From the NCBI RefSeq assembly GCF_039521325.1, contig NZ_BAAACD010000019.1: a stretch of DNA of 64,000 bases. One strand, written 5' to 3'. The notes under the pieces are model-generated. The model made no database searches. It was not told the origin of the DNA and was given only the letters and a program-made list of their open reading frames with translations. The position numbers and the translations under genes are program-made. Positions 26,168 to 35,080 of the stretch are shown here, piece after piece (positions within the stretch are counted from its first letter, which is position 1; every line of letters starts with the position of its first letter). The stretch is from Clostridium_X cadaveris (GTDB lineage: Bacteria > Bacillota > Clostridia > Clostridiales > Clostridiaceae).

Positions 26168-26941
26168 CTATATGTATTTTCTCATATGTTTTAAAGCCGT
26201 TTTTTCAAGCCTAGAAACCTGAGCCTGAGAAATTCCTATTTCATCTGCCACCTCCATTTGAGTTTTACCGCTGAAAAATCGTAGATTTAATATTAATTTT
26301 TCTCTTTGATTTAATTTTTTCATTGCTTCCTTTATTGAGATATTTTCTAGCCAGCTATCATCTAAATTCTTATTATCACTTATTTGATCCATTACAAATA
26401 TAGCATCTCCGCCGTCATGGTATATTGGTTCAAATAATGATACTGGATCCTGAATGGCATCTAAAGCAAAAACAACTTCTTCTCTTGGAATATTGAGTTC
26501 TTTTGCTATTTCAGATACTGTAGGTTCTTTATTGTTCTCATTTATAAACTTATCTCTTACAAGGAGAGCCCTATAAGCAATATCTCTCAAAGACCTGCTC
26601 ACTCTTATAGAATTATTGTCTCTAAGATATCGTCTTATTTCTCCAATTATCATAGGAACTGCATAAGTTGAAAACCTAACATTTTGACTTAAATCAAAAT
26701 TGTCTATAGCCTTCATAAGACCTATACATCCTACTTGAAATAAATCATCTACGTTTTCTCCTCTATTGTTAAATCTCTGTATAACACTTAAAACTAATCT
26801 TAAATTGCCCTTAATAAAAGTCTCTCTGGCATTAGGATCACCGTTGTGCATAGCTAGTAACAGTGACTTCATTTCTTTTTCTTTTAACACAGGTAATTTC
26901 GAGGTATTTACTCCACATATTTCCACTTTGCTAATCATCAT
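26168..26941 (-). CDS. sigG: Sporulation sigma factor SigG
   Basis: Late forespore-specific sigma-70 factor. The 257 residues have the SigG N-terminal NKVEIC-like stretch (SKVEICGVNTSKLPVL), region 2 (VDDLFQVGCIGLMKAIDNFD, VRFSTYAVPMIIGEIRRYL), region 3 and a region 4 helix-turn-helix (TQMEVADEIGISQAQVSRLEK). It lies 74 bp after sigE, the classical sigE-sigG pair; the promoter for sigG should be in that gap and SigF-dependent, but was not resolved. Start ATG 26941 follows AAGGGAT; the next codon is also ATG. Confidence 0.97.
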   Translation of the reverse strand: MMISKVEICGVNTSKLPVLKEKEMKSLLLAMHNGDPNARETFIKGNLRLVLSVIQRFNNRGENVDDLFQVGCIGLMKAIDNFDLSQNVRFSTYAVPMIIGEIRRYLRDNNSIRVSRSLRDIAYRALLVRDKFINENNKEPTVSEIAKELNIPREEVVFALDAIQDPVSLFEPIYHDGGDAIFVMDQISDNKNLDDSWLENISIKEAMKKLNQREKLILNLRFFSGKTQMEVADEIGISQAQVSRLEKTALKHMRKYI

Positions 26942-27015
26942 AAGTAACCATCCCTTCAGAGTAATTCCATTAAAAATTATCTCCTTACAAGAAGGATTTT
27001 ATACTAATGACAAGC

Positions 27016-27732
27016 TTATAACATTTTATTTATTTCTTTTCGTAGTCTACTTATTATTCTTTTTTCTAGTCTAGAAATGTAGGATTGAGATATACCAAGC
27101 ATATCAGCCACTTCTTTTTGTGTCCTCTCTTTAACACCAGAAAGTCCAAATCTTAATCTTACAATTTCTTTTTCTCTTTCACTTAACTTGTCTAAGGCAA
27201 CACATAAAAGCTGCTTATCAACTTCATCTTCTATTGAATTATACACAGTATCGCTTTCCGTTCCTAAAATATCTGATAACAATAATTCATTTCCATCCCA
27301 ATCAGTATTTAAAGGTTCGTAAAATGATATTTCTGATTTTATTTTACTATTTCTCCTTAAATACATTAAAATTTCATTTTCAATACATCTAGATGCATAA
27401 GTGGCCAATTTTATTTTTTTCTGCGGATCAAATGTAGAAACAGCTTTTATAAGCCCTATAGTTCCAACAGAGGTTAAATCTTCTACAGCTACACCTGTAT
27501 TTTCAAATTTTCTTGCTATATACACTACAAGCCTTAAATTTCTCTCTATAAGTGTACTCTTAACTTCATTATCCCCACTTACTAACTGTCCTACTAAATC
27601 CTCTTCTTCTTCTTTGGTTAAAGGTGGTGGTAATACATCATTGCTGCCCTTTATTCCTATGTAATATATCTTATTGAAAAATATTTTAAATTTAGAAAGT
27701 ACTCTGTTTAAAAGTACAGATAGTTTAATCAT
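27016..27732 (-). CDS. sigE: Sporulation sigma factor SigE (pro-form)
   Basis: Early mother-cell sigma factor, made as an inactive precursor. The 238 residues have a hydrophobic pro-sequence (about 1-25, RVLSKFKIFFNKIYYIGIKG) that SpoIIGA removes, then sigma-70 regions 2 (VEDLTSVGTIGLIKAVSTFD, LATYASRCIENEILM) and 4 (TQKEVADMLGISQSYISRLEKR). It lies 12 bp after spoIIGA, its own protease gene, so the two form one operon. Confidence 0.97.
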   Translation of the reverse strand: MIKLSVLLNRVLSKFKIFFNKIYYIGIKGSNDVLPPPLTKEEEEDLVGQLVSGDNEVKSTLIERNLRLVVYIARKFENTGVAVEDLTSVGTIGLIKAVSTFDPQKKIKLATYASRCIENEILMYLRRNSKIKSEISFYEPLNTDWDGNELLLSDILGTESDTVYNSIEDEVDKQLLCVALDKLSEREKEIVRLRFGLSGVKERTQKEVADMLGISQSYISRLEKRIISRLRKEINKML

Positions 27733-27744
27733 TCTTTATTCCTC

Positions 27745-28548
27745 CTATATTAACCCTCGTGAAAGAAGTCCACTATATTCATTTCCTATGCTTAACTTAT
27801 TTTTACAAATACATATTATCCCTTGTGTTTCTTTTACATTATTTTCATCAAAATATATTTTTATATTTTTTATTTTGTATCCAACCATATTCCCACCTTG
27901 TCCATCTACTACAGCATAGGGCACATAAAAACAGTTTTTCTTATCTAAAGGTACATCATTTACAACGCTTTCTTCTATAACCAATACGGGCAAGTTAGTA
28001 GCAGGCTCTCTAAGTTCATTGCCTGTGTCTAAAAATGCATTGAATGTCTTTGACCACCCCTCCCCTTCTACTTCAACTTTATATATAAGCTTTTTCATTA
28101 TCTTCCTATCTTTTATGTAACATAATAGCCGTTTAAATAAAATATATATAAACATGATAGAAAGCATTATACGCTTATAAGAGAAATTTATAACATTTAG
28201 TTCTATAGAAAATCTATTATTTAGCTCCATATCTATAAAGATACATAATCCAGCTAAAATCATCGAATACATAATATATACTATAGAGCTCTTGACTATA
28301 AATCTCCAATCTTTAATTTTAAAATATAAATATAAAAATACTGCTACAATCCCAATTTTAAAAAATACAGAGTTTAAAAATTTTTCATTTTTTAAAAATA
28401 CAACTAATGTGTAAGATGCTGCAATGATGGATGGAAATATCATCTTTTTTATTTTTGGAGTGATACTCATAGTTTCACTTGTTATATACATTAAAAATAA
28501 ATTCACTAAAAAATTTTCAAAAAGCAAAACATCTATATAAATCTTCAT
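27745..28548 (-). CDS. spoIIGA: Sporulation sigma-E processing peptidase SpoIIGA
   Basis: Membrane-bound aspartic protease that activates pro-SigE after a signal from the forespore. The 267 residues have about five membrane helices in the first 145 residues, then a cytoplasmic protease domain with the catalytic motif FLDTGN (Asp174). Length and order with sigE match the family. Upstream lies a 446-bp gap; minus-strand TGACAAA near 28600 resembles a Spo0A box but is not strong evidence. Confidence 0.95.
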   Translation of the reverse strand: MKIYIDVLLFENFLVNLFLMYITSETMSITPKIKKMIFPSIIAASYTLVVFLKNEKFLNSVFFKIGIVAVFLYLYFKIKDWRFIVKSSIVYIMYSMILAGLCIFIDMELNNRFSIELNVINFSYKRIMLSIMFIYILFKRLLCYIKDRKIMKKLIYKVEVEGEGWSKTFNAFLDTGNELREPATNLPVLVIEESVVNDVPLDKKNCFYVPYAVVDGQGGNMVGYKIKNIKIYFDENNVKETQGIICICKNKLSIGNEYSGLLSRGLI

Positions 28549-28672
28549 TCTTACATCACCCTCTTATTTATTATATAACCACAGCCAGTAAAATTTTGTC
28601 ATTTTAAAAGGGTTAATTCTTTTTTTATTTTACCATTTTTTTACACTATTCTTCTTGTAATTTTATCTTTAT

Positions 28673-28928
28673 ATGTGCTTTAAACAAAGGTTGATTTCAT
28701 TGTTATATATTTATATTGGTATTTTAGCTAAAGCTATAGAAGGTAAAATTGTAGGAATTATTATCATTGTTAAAGAAAATTTACATAACATCGAATGATG
28801 ATATGTTTATTTCAATAACTTATAGAAGATTAAGGATAAGTAAGAATTTAATGCTTGTTTCTATAAATGAATTAATAAATTTAAAATTGGACAACTTGAT
28901 TGTTCATTTTTTAAACCATTTTCTATGA
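28673..28928 (+). pseudogene. Possible frameshifted relic gene in the ftsZ-spoIIGA gap
   Basis: The 446 bp between spoIIGA and ftsZ hold a plus-strand frame from ATG 28673 to TGA 28796-28798 (41 codons, MCFKQRLISLLYIYIGILAK...), followed at once in the +1 frame by 43 open codons ending at TGA 28926 (DDMFISITYRRLRISKNLML...). Joined, they give an 84-residue protein with a hydrophobic first half and a charged second half. No ribosome site is seen, I recognise no homologue, and chance frames are common in AT-rich DNA. The rest of the gap holds the ftsZ terminator and the presumed spoIIGA promoter. Confidence 0.2.
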
Positions 28929-28929
28929 T

Positions 28930-28971
28930 ACTAAAAAAAGTCATGATTACATTAAATGTAATCATGACTTT
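28930..28971 (-). terminator. Terminator after ftsZ
   Basis: A nearly perfect 35-bp palindrome (28955-28971 with 28937-28953) followed by TTTTTTTAG on the minus strand. It lies 23 bp past the ftsZ stop. Confidence 0.92.
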
Positions 28972-28994
28972 CTCATATGTTTTTAATTATATTT

Positions 28995-30119
28995 TTATCT
29001 TCTTTGCTTTCTTAAAAAAGCTGGTATCTCCAAATCATTATCATTGAATTCACGAGTAGCTGCTGCTTCCTCATGAATTAGCTCATGTTGTACAGGAGTT
29101 TGATATGCAGGCTTTTCTTCCTGCTTAGTAGCATATGTAGTTCTTATAGGATCCATAGCTTCTTTTTCATTTTCAAATCCAGTAGCAATTACTGTAATTC
29201 TTATTTCATCTTTAAGATTTTCATCTATAACTGCTCCAAAAATTATATTAGCGTCTGGATCTGCAGCTTCTTGAACTATTTCTGCAGCTTCATTTATTTC
29301 TAAAAGACCTAAATCGCATCCACCTGTTACATTCAAAAGAACGCCTGTAGCACCTACTATAGAAGTTTCAAGTAGTGGACTTGAAATAGCCTGTTTTGCC
29401 GCATCTTGAGCTCTATTATCTCCTGTTCCCATACCAACACCCATATGAGCTAATCCTTTATCTAACATAACAGTTCTTACATCAGCAAAGTCTAGATTAA
29501 CAAGTCCTGGTATTGTTATAAGATCTGATATACCTTGAACACCTTGTCTTAATATATCATCCGCTTTTTTGAATGATTCCATAAGAGTAGTCTTTTTATC
29601 AACCATAGTTAATAATCTTTCATTAGGTATAGTAACTAATGTATCAACTCTTTGTTTTAAATTTTCTATTCCCATTTCTGCATGAAGCATTCTCTTTCTT
29701 CCTTCAAATGGGAAAGGTTTTGTAACTACACCAACAGTCAAAATCCCCATTGATTTTGCTATTTCAGCAACTACTGGAGCTGCTCCCGTTCCTGTTCCTC
29801 CACCCATTCCTGCAGTTATAAATACCATATCTGCACCTTTAATTGCTTGAGATATTTCCTCTTTGCTCTCTTCAGCAGCTTTTTGTCCTACTTCTGGATT
29901 CGCTCCAGCTCCTAGTCCTTTTGTAAGCTTGTCTCCTATTTGAATCTTTTGAGTAGCATGAGAAAGCATAAGAGCCTGCTTATCAGTATTTATAGCTATA
30001 AATTCTACGTTTTTTAAACCTTCAATTATCATTCTATTGACAGCGTTATTTCCTCCGCCACCACATCCAATTACTTTTATATTTGCAAACTGCTGTACAT
30101 CAACATCAAAATCTAACAA
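28995..30119 (-). CDS. ftsZ: Cell division protein FtsZ
   Basis: Tubulin-like GTPase that forms the division ring. The 374 residues have the nucleotide-binding GCGGGGNNAVNRM near residue 18, the tubulin signature GGGTGTG (106-112), and the conserved C-terminal peptide DLEIPAFLRKQRR, which binds FtsA and SepF. The start is TTG 30119, with GAGGAGGAATTACG ahead. It follows ftsA by 15 bp. Confidence 0.98.
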   Translation of the reverse strand: MLDFDVDVQQFANIKVIGCGGGGNNAVNRMIIEGLKNVEFIAINTDKQALMLSHATQKIQIGDKLTKGLGAGANPEVGQKAAEESKEEISQAIKGADMVFITAGMGGGTGTGAAPVVAEIAKSMGILTVGVVTKPFPFEGRKRMLHAEMGIENLKQRVDTLVTIPNERLLTMVDKKTTLMESFKKADDILRQGVQGISDLITIPGLVNLDFADVRTVMLDKGLAHMGVGMGTGDNRAQDAAKQAISSPLLETSIVGATGVLLNVTGGCDLGLLEINEAAEIVQEAADPDANIIFGAVIDENLKDEIRITVIATGFENEKEAMDPIRTTYATKQEEKPAYQTPVQHELIHEEAAATREFNDNDLEIPAFLRKQRR

Positions 30120-30134
30120 CGTAATTCCTCCTCT

Positions 30135-31361
30135 TTAGAAATATTCCCTAAAAAACTTTCTTATTTTTAATATAGCACTTTCTCTAACATCCTCATTAGA
30201 TTTATTCAAAATATCATTTTCTAAAATTAAATCTTTACTATTTAATTTTAACTCATTATACATATGTTTAACAATACCCAAAGCGTTAATTGTTAAAGGA
30301 TTTTCTAAATTAATACTTTTACTATCTATTATAAAAACAGGTTTGGAGCACATACGTTTCCATATTTCCTCAGTAAATTTAAAATTACTTATACCTCCAC
30401 CATAAAGTATTACATTATCAATATCATCGTATAATTTTGTTTTCTTAAGGTCATTGATAATAAATGAAATAATTTCTTCAGTTCTTGCATAAATTATTTC
30501 ATCTATCATTTTCATGTCAACTTTAGTTTTCTCATCATATTGAGTAGTAAATTCTAGAACTTTATTCTCAGAATCAAACTCCGAGCTCTTTATTTTTATT
30601 TTTTCAGAATCCATTAGTGGGATATTTGTACAATATTCTATATCACTAGTTATGTTCGTTCCACCCAAAAGTATTTGAGATGAACTTAATATACACCCTT
30701 TATCATATATAGATATATTAGTTGAATCTGCACCTACATCTACTAATGCTATTGTCTCTTCTAAATCTTCTTCTCTAAGTAAAAGTTTAGATGTTCCTTC
30801 AGATTGAACTACAGATTTTATTATATTTACACTACATTTTTCTACAGCTTTATATATGTCCTTTATATAATTATAATCTGACACCGCAACCTTTACATCA
30901 ACTTCCAATCTGCTTCCCCTCATTCCTAAAGGGTCATGGATATTATCCTTCTCATCTATTTTATAGCTTTGAGGTATAACATCTACAATGGTTTTGTCTC
31001 TTGACAATTTTATATCAGAAGCATTTTTTAAAACTCTTTTTATATCATCTTCAAGCACCTCATAATCGTCATTTGAAAGAGCGATTACTCCTGTTGAAGA
31101 TATAAAATTGCACTTACCCGTTGGAATTCCTATATAAACCTCATCTATATATATATTAACTAAAGCTTCCATTTTAGCAATACAGGATCTTATAGAATCT
31201 GAAAGCGCATCTATTCCTGTCACAATACTCCTTTTTATTCCATAAGATTTAACAGAACAACTTGCTAAAATTTTTAGCTTACCATGCTTATCAGCTTTTC
31301 CTATAGTTCCATAAATATTTGAGGCTCCTATATCAATTCCAACAATATAACCTTTTTCCAT
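30135..31361 (-). CDS. ftsA: Cell division protein FtsA (divergent)
   Basis: Actin-like protein that ties FtsZ to the membrane. The 408 residues have the actin/Hsp70 ATPase phosphate 1 motif (IVGIDIGASN, about 6-15), an inserted SHS2-type 1C region (ISSTGVIALSNDDYEVLEDDIKRVL), phosphate 2 (ALVDVGADSTNISIY) and the adenosine motif (VILYGGGISNF). The end, ILKIRKFFREYF, is an amphipathic membrane anchor typical of FtsA. It is more divergent than Bacillus FtsA, yet the position in front of ftsZ supports the call. Confidence 0.93.
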   Translation of the reverse strand: MEKGYIVGIDIGASNIYGTIGKADKHGKLKILASCSVKSYGIKRSIVTGIDALSDSIRSCIAKMEALVNIYIDEVYIGIPTGKCNFISSTGVIALSNDDYEVLEDDIKRVLKNASDIKLSRDKTIVDVIPQSYKIDEKDNIHDPLGMRGSRLEVDVKVAVSDYNYIKDIYKAVEKCSVNIIKSVVQSEGTSKLLLREEDLEETIALVDVGADSTNISIYDKGCILSSSQILLGGTNITSDIEYCTNIPLMDSEKIKIKSSEFDSENKVLEFTTQYDEKTKVDMKMIDEIIYARTEEIISFIINDLKKTKLYDDIDNVILYGGGISNFKFTEEIWKRMCSKPVFIIDSKSINLENPLTINALGIVKHMYNELKLNSKDLILENDILNKSNEDVRESAILKIRKFFREYF

Positions 31362-31519
31362 ACTTTGTATCTACCCTCCTTGCATATAGCATTAGCCTCT
31401 CCTAATATATTCAACAGAAAAATGATTTTTCCTCTAGAGATTTAAATTTATTATATGCCTTTAATAATAAACTCACCTATTATTTATTACAGTAAAATGA
31501 TTATTTTGAAAATATATGT

Positions 31520-31557
31520 AAAATTAAGAACTTCCCCATACTTTTTTGAGGAAGTTC
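31520..31557 (-). terminator. Hairpin after the glycosyltransferase gene
   Basis: Perfect 8-bp GGAAGTTC/GAACTTCC stem (31550-31557 with 31528-31535, minus-strand read), loop of 14, then TTAATTTTAC. The U-run is imperfect. Confidence 0.55.
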
Positions 31558-31574
31558 CTGTAAAAAAACATTTT

Positions 31575-32849
31575 TTAATTTACTTTTTCTAATTCTTCTA
31601 TATTTACACTTCTTGTATGTTTTGTATGAGACCATTCTTTATTTTCTTTATTCATTACACCTTGTATACATATTGGAAGCCATGTTATCAAATATACTGG
31701 ATATATTAAATAATATAGAATAATTTTAAGATCCAGTTTCTTCTCTAAAAATAGAATAAAAGGTGTGTATAAAAATTGTAATACCATTGCTAATAGCAAG
31801 CATGCAGCAGCAATTGTAATACCTGTTGTATTCATCATATTTATAACTTTAGTTATGGTTTCTGGTGCTGCAAATAACTGCTGAATACAATTTAATATTG
31901 TTGAAATACCTAATAGTATTGTTACGATAGGCTGAATTGAATATAAAGCACAATCAAACTTTGTAAAACTTCTTTCTTTTATGCTCATCTTCATAAGTTT
32001 AAAGAAATACCTGCTTGAAACATCTGCAAAACCTTGCATCCATCTTCTACGCTGAGCCCAAGATTGCGCCAGGCTTAAAGGTTTCTCATCATAAATTACA
32101 GCGTTGTGAGCCCATCCAACTTTATATCCATTTAAAACAAGCTTGCAAGTAAACTCTAAATCTTCAGTAAGACATGTTGCTCCCCATCCAAGTTCTTTTA
32201 ATATTTGTGTGTCCATGCAAAAGCCTGTCCCACCTAATTGACTGGAAAGTCCTAGATTGTTTCTAGCTAACTGGAACATCCTATTAGTGCTCCAAAATGA
32301 TATTGAATAACAAGCAGTAATCCATGTATCTTTAGGATTTTTACTATCAAGATATCCCTGAACAACTTTATATCCTTCACATAATTTATTGTTCATTGCC
32401 TTTAAAAAATTTCTAGACACTAAATTATCAGCATCTAAAATAACGATAGAATCATATTGTTTCTCTAAGCTAAATAACTTTTTAAACATCCACTCTAATG
32501 CATAGCCTTTTCCTCTAAGGTCTTTGTTAAATCTTTCGTATACGATAGCTCCTGCATTTTTAGATATAGCCGCTGTGGCATCGCTACAATTATCTGCAAT
32601 TACATAAATATCATATAATTCTTTGGGATAGTCCAACTTTAGTAAACTATTTATAATTCCTTCTATTACGGCTTCTTCATTGTGAGCTGCTACTACCAAA
32701 GCAAAGCTCTTTTGTGGCTCGAAAGTATTGTTGTCTCTCTTTTTTACAAGTCCAAATAGTGATAGTATCAAATAATACATTGTTATAATGAGTACTACAT
32801 TGGTAAATATAGATAACATAAACTGCATAACAGTTTTAAATGGTATCAT
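31575..32849 (-). CDS. Membrane glycosyltransferase, family 2
   Basis: Processive-type GT2 enzyme, similar in layout to poly-GlcNAc and hyaluronan synthases. The 424 residues have one N-terminal membrane helix (about 7-30), a catalytic domain with VVAAHNEEAV, IADNCSDAT, the metal-binding LDADN (about residue 135), TEDLE and the QRRRWMQG acceptor motif, then about three membrane helices. The polymer made cannot be deduced. ATG 32849 follows GGGGGG; an upstream TTG reading is less likely. It lies between pilT and ftsA with its own terminator. Confidence 0.88.
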   Translation of the reverse strand: MIPFKTVMQFMLSIFTNVVLIITMYYLILSLFGLVKKRDNNTFEPQKSFALVVAAHNEEAVIEGIINSLLKLDYPKELYDIYVIADNCSDATAAISKNAGAIVYERFNKDLRGKGYALEWMFKKLFSLEKQYDSIVILDADNLVSRNFLKAMNNKLCEGYKVVQGYLDSKNPKDTWITACYSISFWSTNRMFQLARNNLGLSSQLGGTGFCMDTQILKELGWGATCLTEDLEFTCKLVLNGYKVGWAHNAVIYDEKPLSLAQSWAQRRRWMQGFADVSSRYFFKLMKMSIKERSFTKFDCALYSIQPIVTILLGISTILNCIQQLFAAPETITKVINMMNTTGITIAAACLLLAMVLQFLYTPFILFLEKKLDLKIILYYLIYPVYLITWLPICIQGVMNKENKEWSHTKHTRSVNIEELEKVN

Positions 32850-33029
32850 TAACAATCCCCCCTAATTCAAAACTTATTTTATCACAAACGATTTTTAAAT
32901 TCTACTAATTTAAAGGGAATGTAAGACTTAATTAAGATAAATTATAAGTAAATTGATAACTATTCTAAAAAAATCCCATTAATTCTCACTAAAAATAACA
33001 CATCCTAAATTTAACTCAATATAATAGCT

Positions 33030-33062
33030 GCCTTAAAGTTTGAGTTTTAGACAGCTATTTTT
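33030..33062. terminator. Bidirectional-looking hairpin after pilT
   Basis: AATAGCTGTC pairs with GGCAGCTATT across a long loop, 46 bp past the pilT stop. The T-run (TTTTTAT) is better on the plus side, so the direction in which it acts is uncertain. Confidence 0.45.
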
Positions 33063-33107
33063 ATATGTTATATAATTTTCCCAACTTTATAAATATCATA
33101 AAATTAT

Positions 33108-34160
33108 TTATAACAATACTAATCTTGATACCATATCTTTATCTACTGCATATGTATATAAAGTTTCTTCTGAAATTGTATTATTCTTATACAGTTCAAC
33201 TAAAGCCATATCCATGGTTTTCATTCCATACTTTGAACCAGTCTGTATAAGGGATTCTATTTGATGAGTTTTTCCTTCCCTTATTAAGGACTGTATGGCT
33301 GGTGTAGCTACCATTATTTCTAAAGCTGATATTCTTCCATTTTCATCTTTCCTCGGAAGAAGCTGTTGAGATACTATTCCCTGCATAACTGCTGAAAGCT
33401 GAAGACGTATTTGCTGCTGTTGATGCTGAGGAAATACATCTATTATTCTATCTATAGTCTTTGCGGCTCCTATAGTATGTAATGTTGATAAAACTAAATG
33501 TCCTGTTTCTGCTGCGGTAATTGCAATAGATATAGTTTCTAAATCTCTCATTTCTCCTATTAAAATTACATCTGGATCTTCCCTTAAAGCTGATTTTAAA
33601 GCTGTTCTATAATTTTTAGTATCTTTGCCTATTTCTCTTTGATTGATGATTGATTTATTATGTTTGTGAAGATATTCTATAGGCTCTTCTAATGTTACAA
33701 TATGTGAGCTTCTAGTAGCGTTTATTTCATTTATCATAGCAGCTAAAGTAGTGCTCTTTCCACTTCCTGTAGGACCTGTTACAACTACAAGTCCTCTTTT
33801 CTTTTCAACTAAACTCTTTAATACTTTAGGATGATTTAATTCATCTAAAGTTGAAACTTTAAGAGGTATTACTCTTATTGCAATAGCAGTACTATTTCTC
33901 TGCGTAAATATATTAACTCTAAATCTTCCAATTCCTCCTATAGAGTAAGAAGTATCTATCTCACCTTCCTCTTTATATTTATCATAACTTTCACCCAAAA
34001 TTTCCTTTGCATATCTTTCTGTATCTTCAGCTGAAAGTTTATTATAATCTAATACACTTAATTCTCCATTAACTCTTATAACTGGCGGTGTACCTACTGT
34101 TAAATGTAAATCAGATGCTTTTTTATTAATAGTTATATCTAATAATTCCTTTAATAACAT
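33108..34160 (-). CDS. pilT: Type IV pilus retraction ATPase PilT
   Basis: Hexameric ATPase that depolymerises type IV pili, driving twitching or gliding. The 350 residues are full length: N-terminal PAS-like domain (about 1-100), Walker A GPTGSGKST (129-137), Asp box (VTLEEPIEYLH), Walker B region (DPDVILIGEMRD) and the His box (GHLVLSTLHT). The family AIRNLIRE-like retraction motif appears as AIQSLIREGKTHQIES. No other pilus gene is nearby, so its partners are elsewhere on the chromosome. Confidence 0.95.
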   Translation of the reverse strand: MLLKELLDITINKKASDLHLTVGTPPVIRVNGELSVLDYNKLSAEDTERYAKEILGESYDKYKEEGEIDTSYSIGGIGRFRVNIFTQRNSTAIAIRVIPLKVSTLDELNHPKVLKSLVEKKRGLVVVTGPTGSGKSTTLAAMINEINATRSSHIVTLEEPIEYLHKHNKSIINQREIGKDTKNYRTALKSALREDPDVILIGEMRDLETISIAITAAETGHLVLSTLHTIGAAKTIDRIIDVFPQHQQQQIRLQLSAVMQGIVSQQLLPRKDENGRISALEIMVATPAIQSLIREGKTHQIESLIQTGSKYGMKTMDMALVELYKNNTISEETLYTYAVDKDMVSRLVLL

Positions 34161-34235
34161 AATAAACTACCCCTTTATCAATAAAATGCGACTTTATTTC
34201 GTTTATATTTTGTATACTATAAATATTATTCTACA

Positions 34236-34290
34236 AAGTATGCTAAAATCCTTTTAAATTCTTAAAGATTCAAAGAACTTTAGCATACTT
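34236..34290 (-). terminator. Hairpin after sigK
   Basis: Perfect 12-bp stem (34279-34290 with 34236-34247) with a 31-base loop, 11 bp after the sigK stop. Only TTTGTAG follows, so it is a weak or non-canonical terminator. Confidence 0.45.
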
Positions 34291-34300
34291 AAGTACTTTT

Positions 34301-35005
34301 TCAATTTTTATTTTTTCCATTTAATTCTTTGCACAACTTTTTTAAAGCCCTTTTTTCAATCCTTGATACATAGGACCTAGATATACCTAATATTACTGCT
34401 ATCTCTCTCTGAGTTTTGGTCTTCCCATCTGAAAGCCCATACCTCATTTCTACTATGGCTCTTTCTCTTTCTGTTAAGCATGAATTTATGTTTTTATATA
34501 ATTTTTTTATTTGAATTTTATTCTCTACAACTTCAACTATAGGATCATCATCAGTACTTAGAACATCCATTAAAGAAATTTCGTTTCCTTCTTTATCAAT
34601 ACCTATAGGGTCTTGCAGAAAAACTTCTCCCCTGTTTTTCTTATTATTCCTTATAAGCATAAGTATTTCATTTTCAATGCATCTAGCAGCATAAGTTGCA
34701 AGCCTTGTTCCTTTATCATAATTAAATGAATCTATCGCTTTAATAAGCCCTACGGTTCCTATAGATATTAAGTCATCAACATCTCTCCCTGGATATGAAT
34801 ATTTTTTTACTATATGAGCTACTAGTCTTAAATTTTTCTCTATGAGAACACTCTTTGCTGCTGGATCACCTTCTTTTAGCTTAAGCAAATAATACGCTTC
34901 TTCCTTCTCATCTAATGGCTTAGGGAAAGAATTTGTGCCGCTTACATAACCTGCTAGTATATTTATGCCGCTCACCACATCTAGAAAATATTGTATAATA
35001 AACAC
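34301..35005 (-). CDS. sigK: Sporulation sigma factor SigK (pro-form, uninterrupted)
   Basis: Late mother-cell sigma factor. The 234 residues have an N-terminal pro-sequence (about 1-20, MFIIQYFLDVVSGINILAGY), region 2 (VDDLISIGTVGLIKAIDSFN, LATYAARCIENEILM) and region 4 (TQREIAVILGISRSYVSRIEKRA). There is no skin element: the gene is continuous, unlike B. subtilis and C. difficile. The start is GTG 35005 with AGGAGGAACAACT ahead. In clostridia SigK can also act early; that cannot be judged here. Confidence 0.96.
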   Translation of the reverse strand: MFIIQYFLDVVSGINILAGYVSGTNSFPKPLDEKEEAYYLLKLKEGDPAAKSVLIEKNLRLVAHIVKKYSYPGRDVDDLISIGTVGLIKAIDSFNYDKGTRLATYAARCIENEILMLIRNNKKNRGEVFLQDPIGIDKEGNEISLMDVLSTDDDPIVEVVENKIQIKKLYKNINSCLTERERAIVEMRYGLSDGKTKTQREIAVILGISRSYVSRIEKRALKKLCKELNGKNKN

Positions 35006-35080
35006 AGTTGTTCCTCCTAATAGTGCTTATTATATAATATGTTAGATATAGCGAAAGTTTACTTATTTTTCTATTTTAAA

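Noticed and set aside
28590..28610. Spo0A box ahead of spoIIGA
   Set aside because: Only a TGACAAA match to the box core is present, which is common in AT-rich DNA; not listed as a feature.
35006..35080. SigE-type promoter for sigK
   Set aside because: A CATATTAT stretch is near a SigE -10 box but no -35 box at proper spacing was found.
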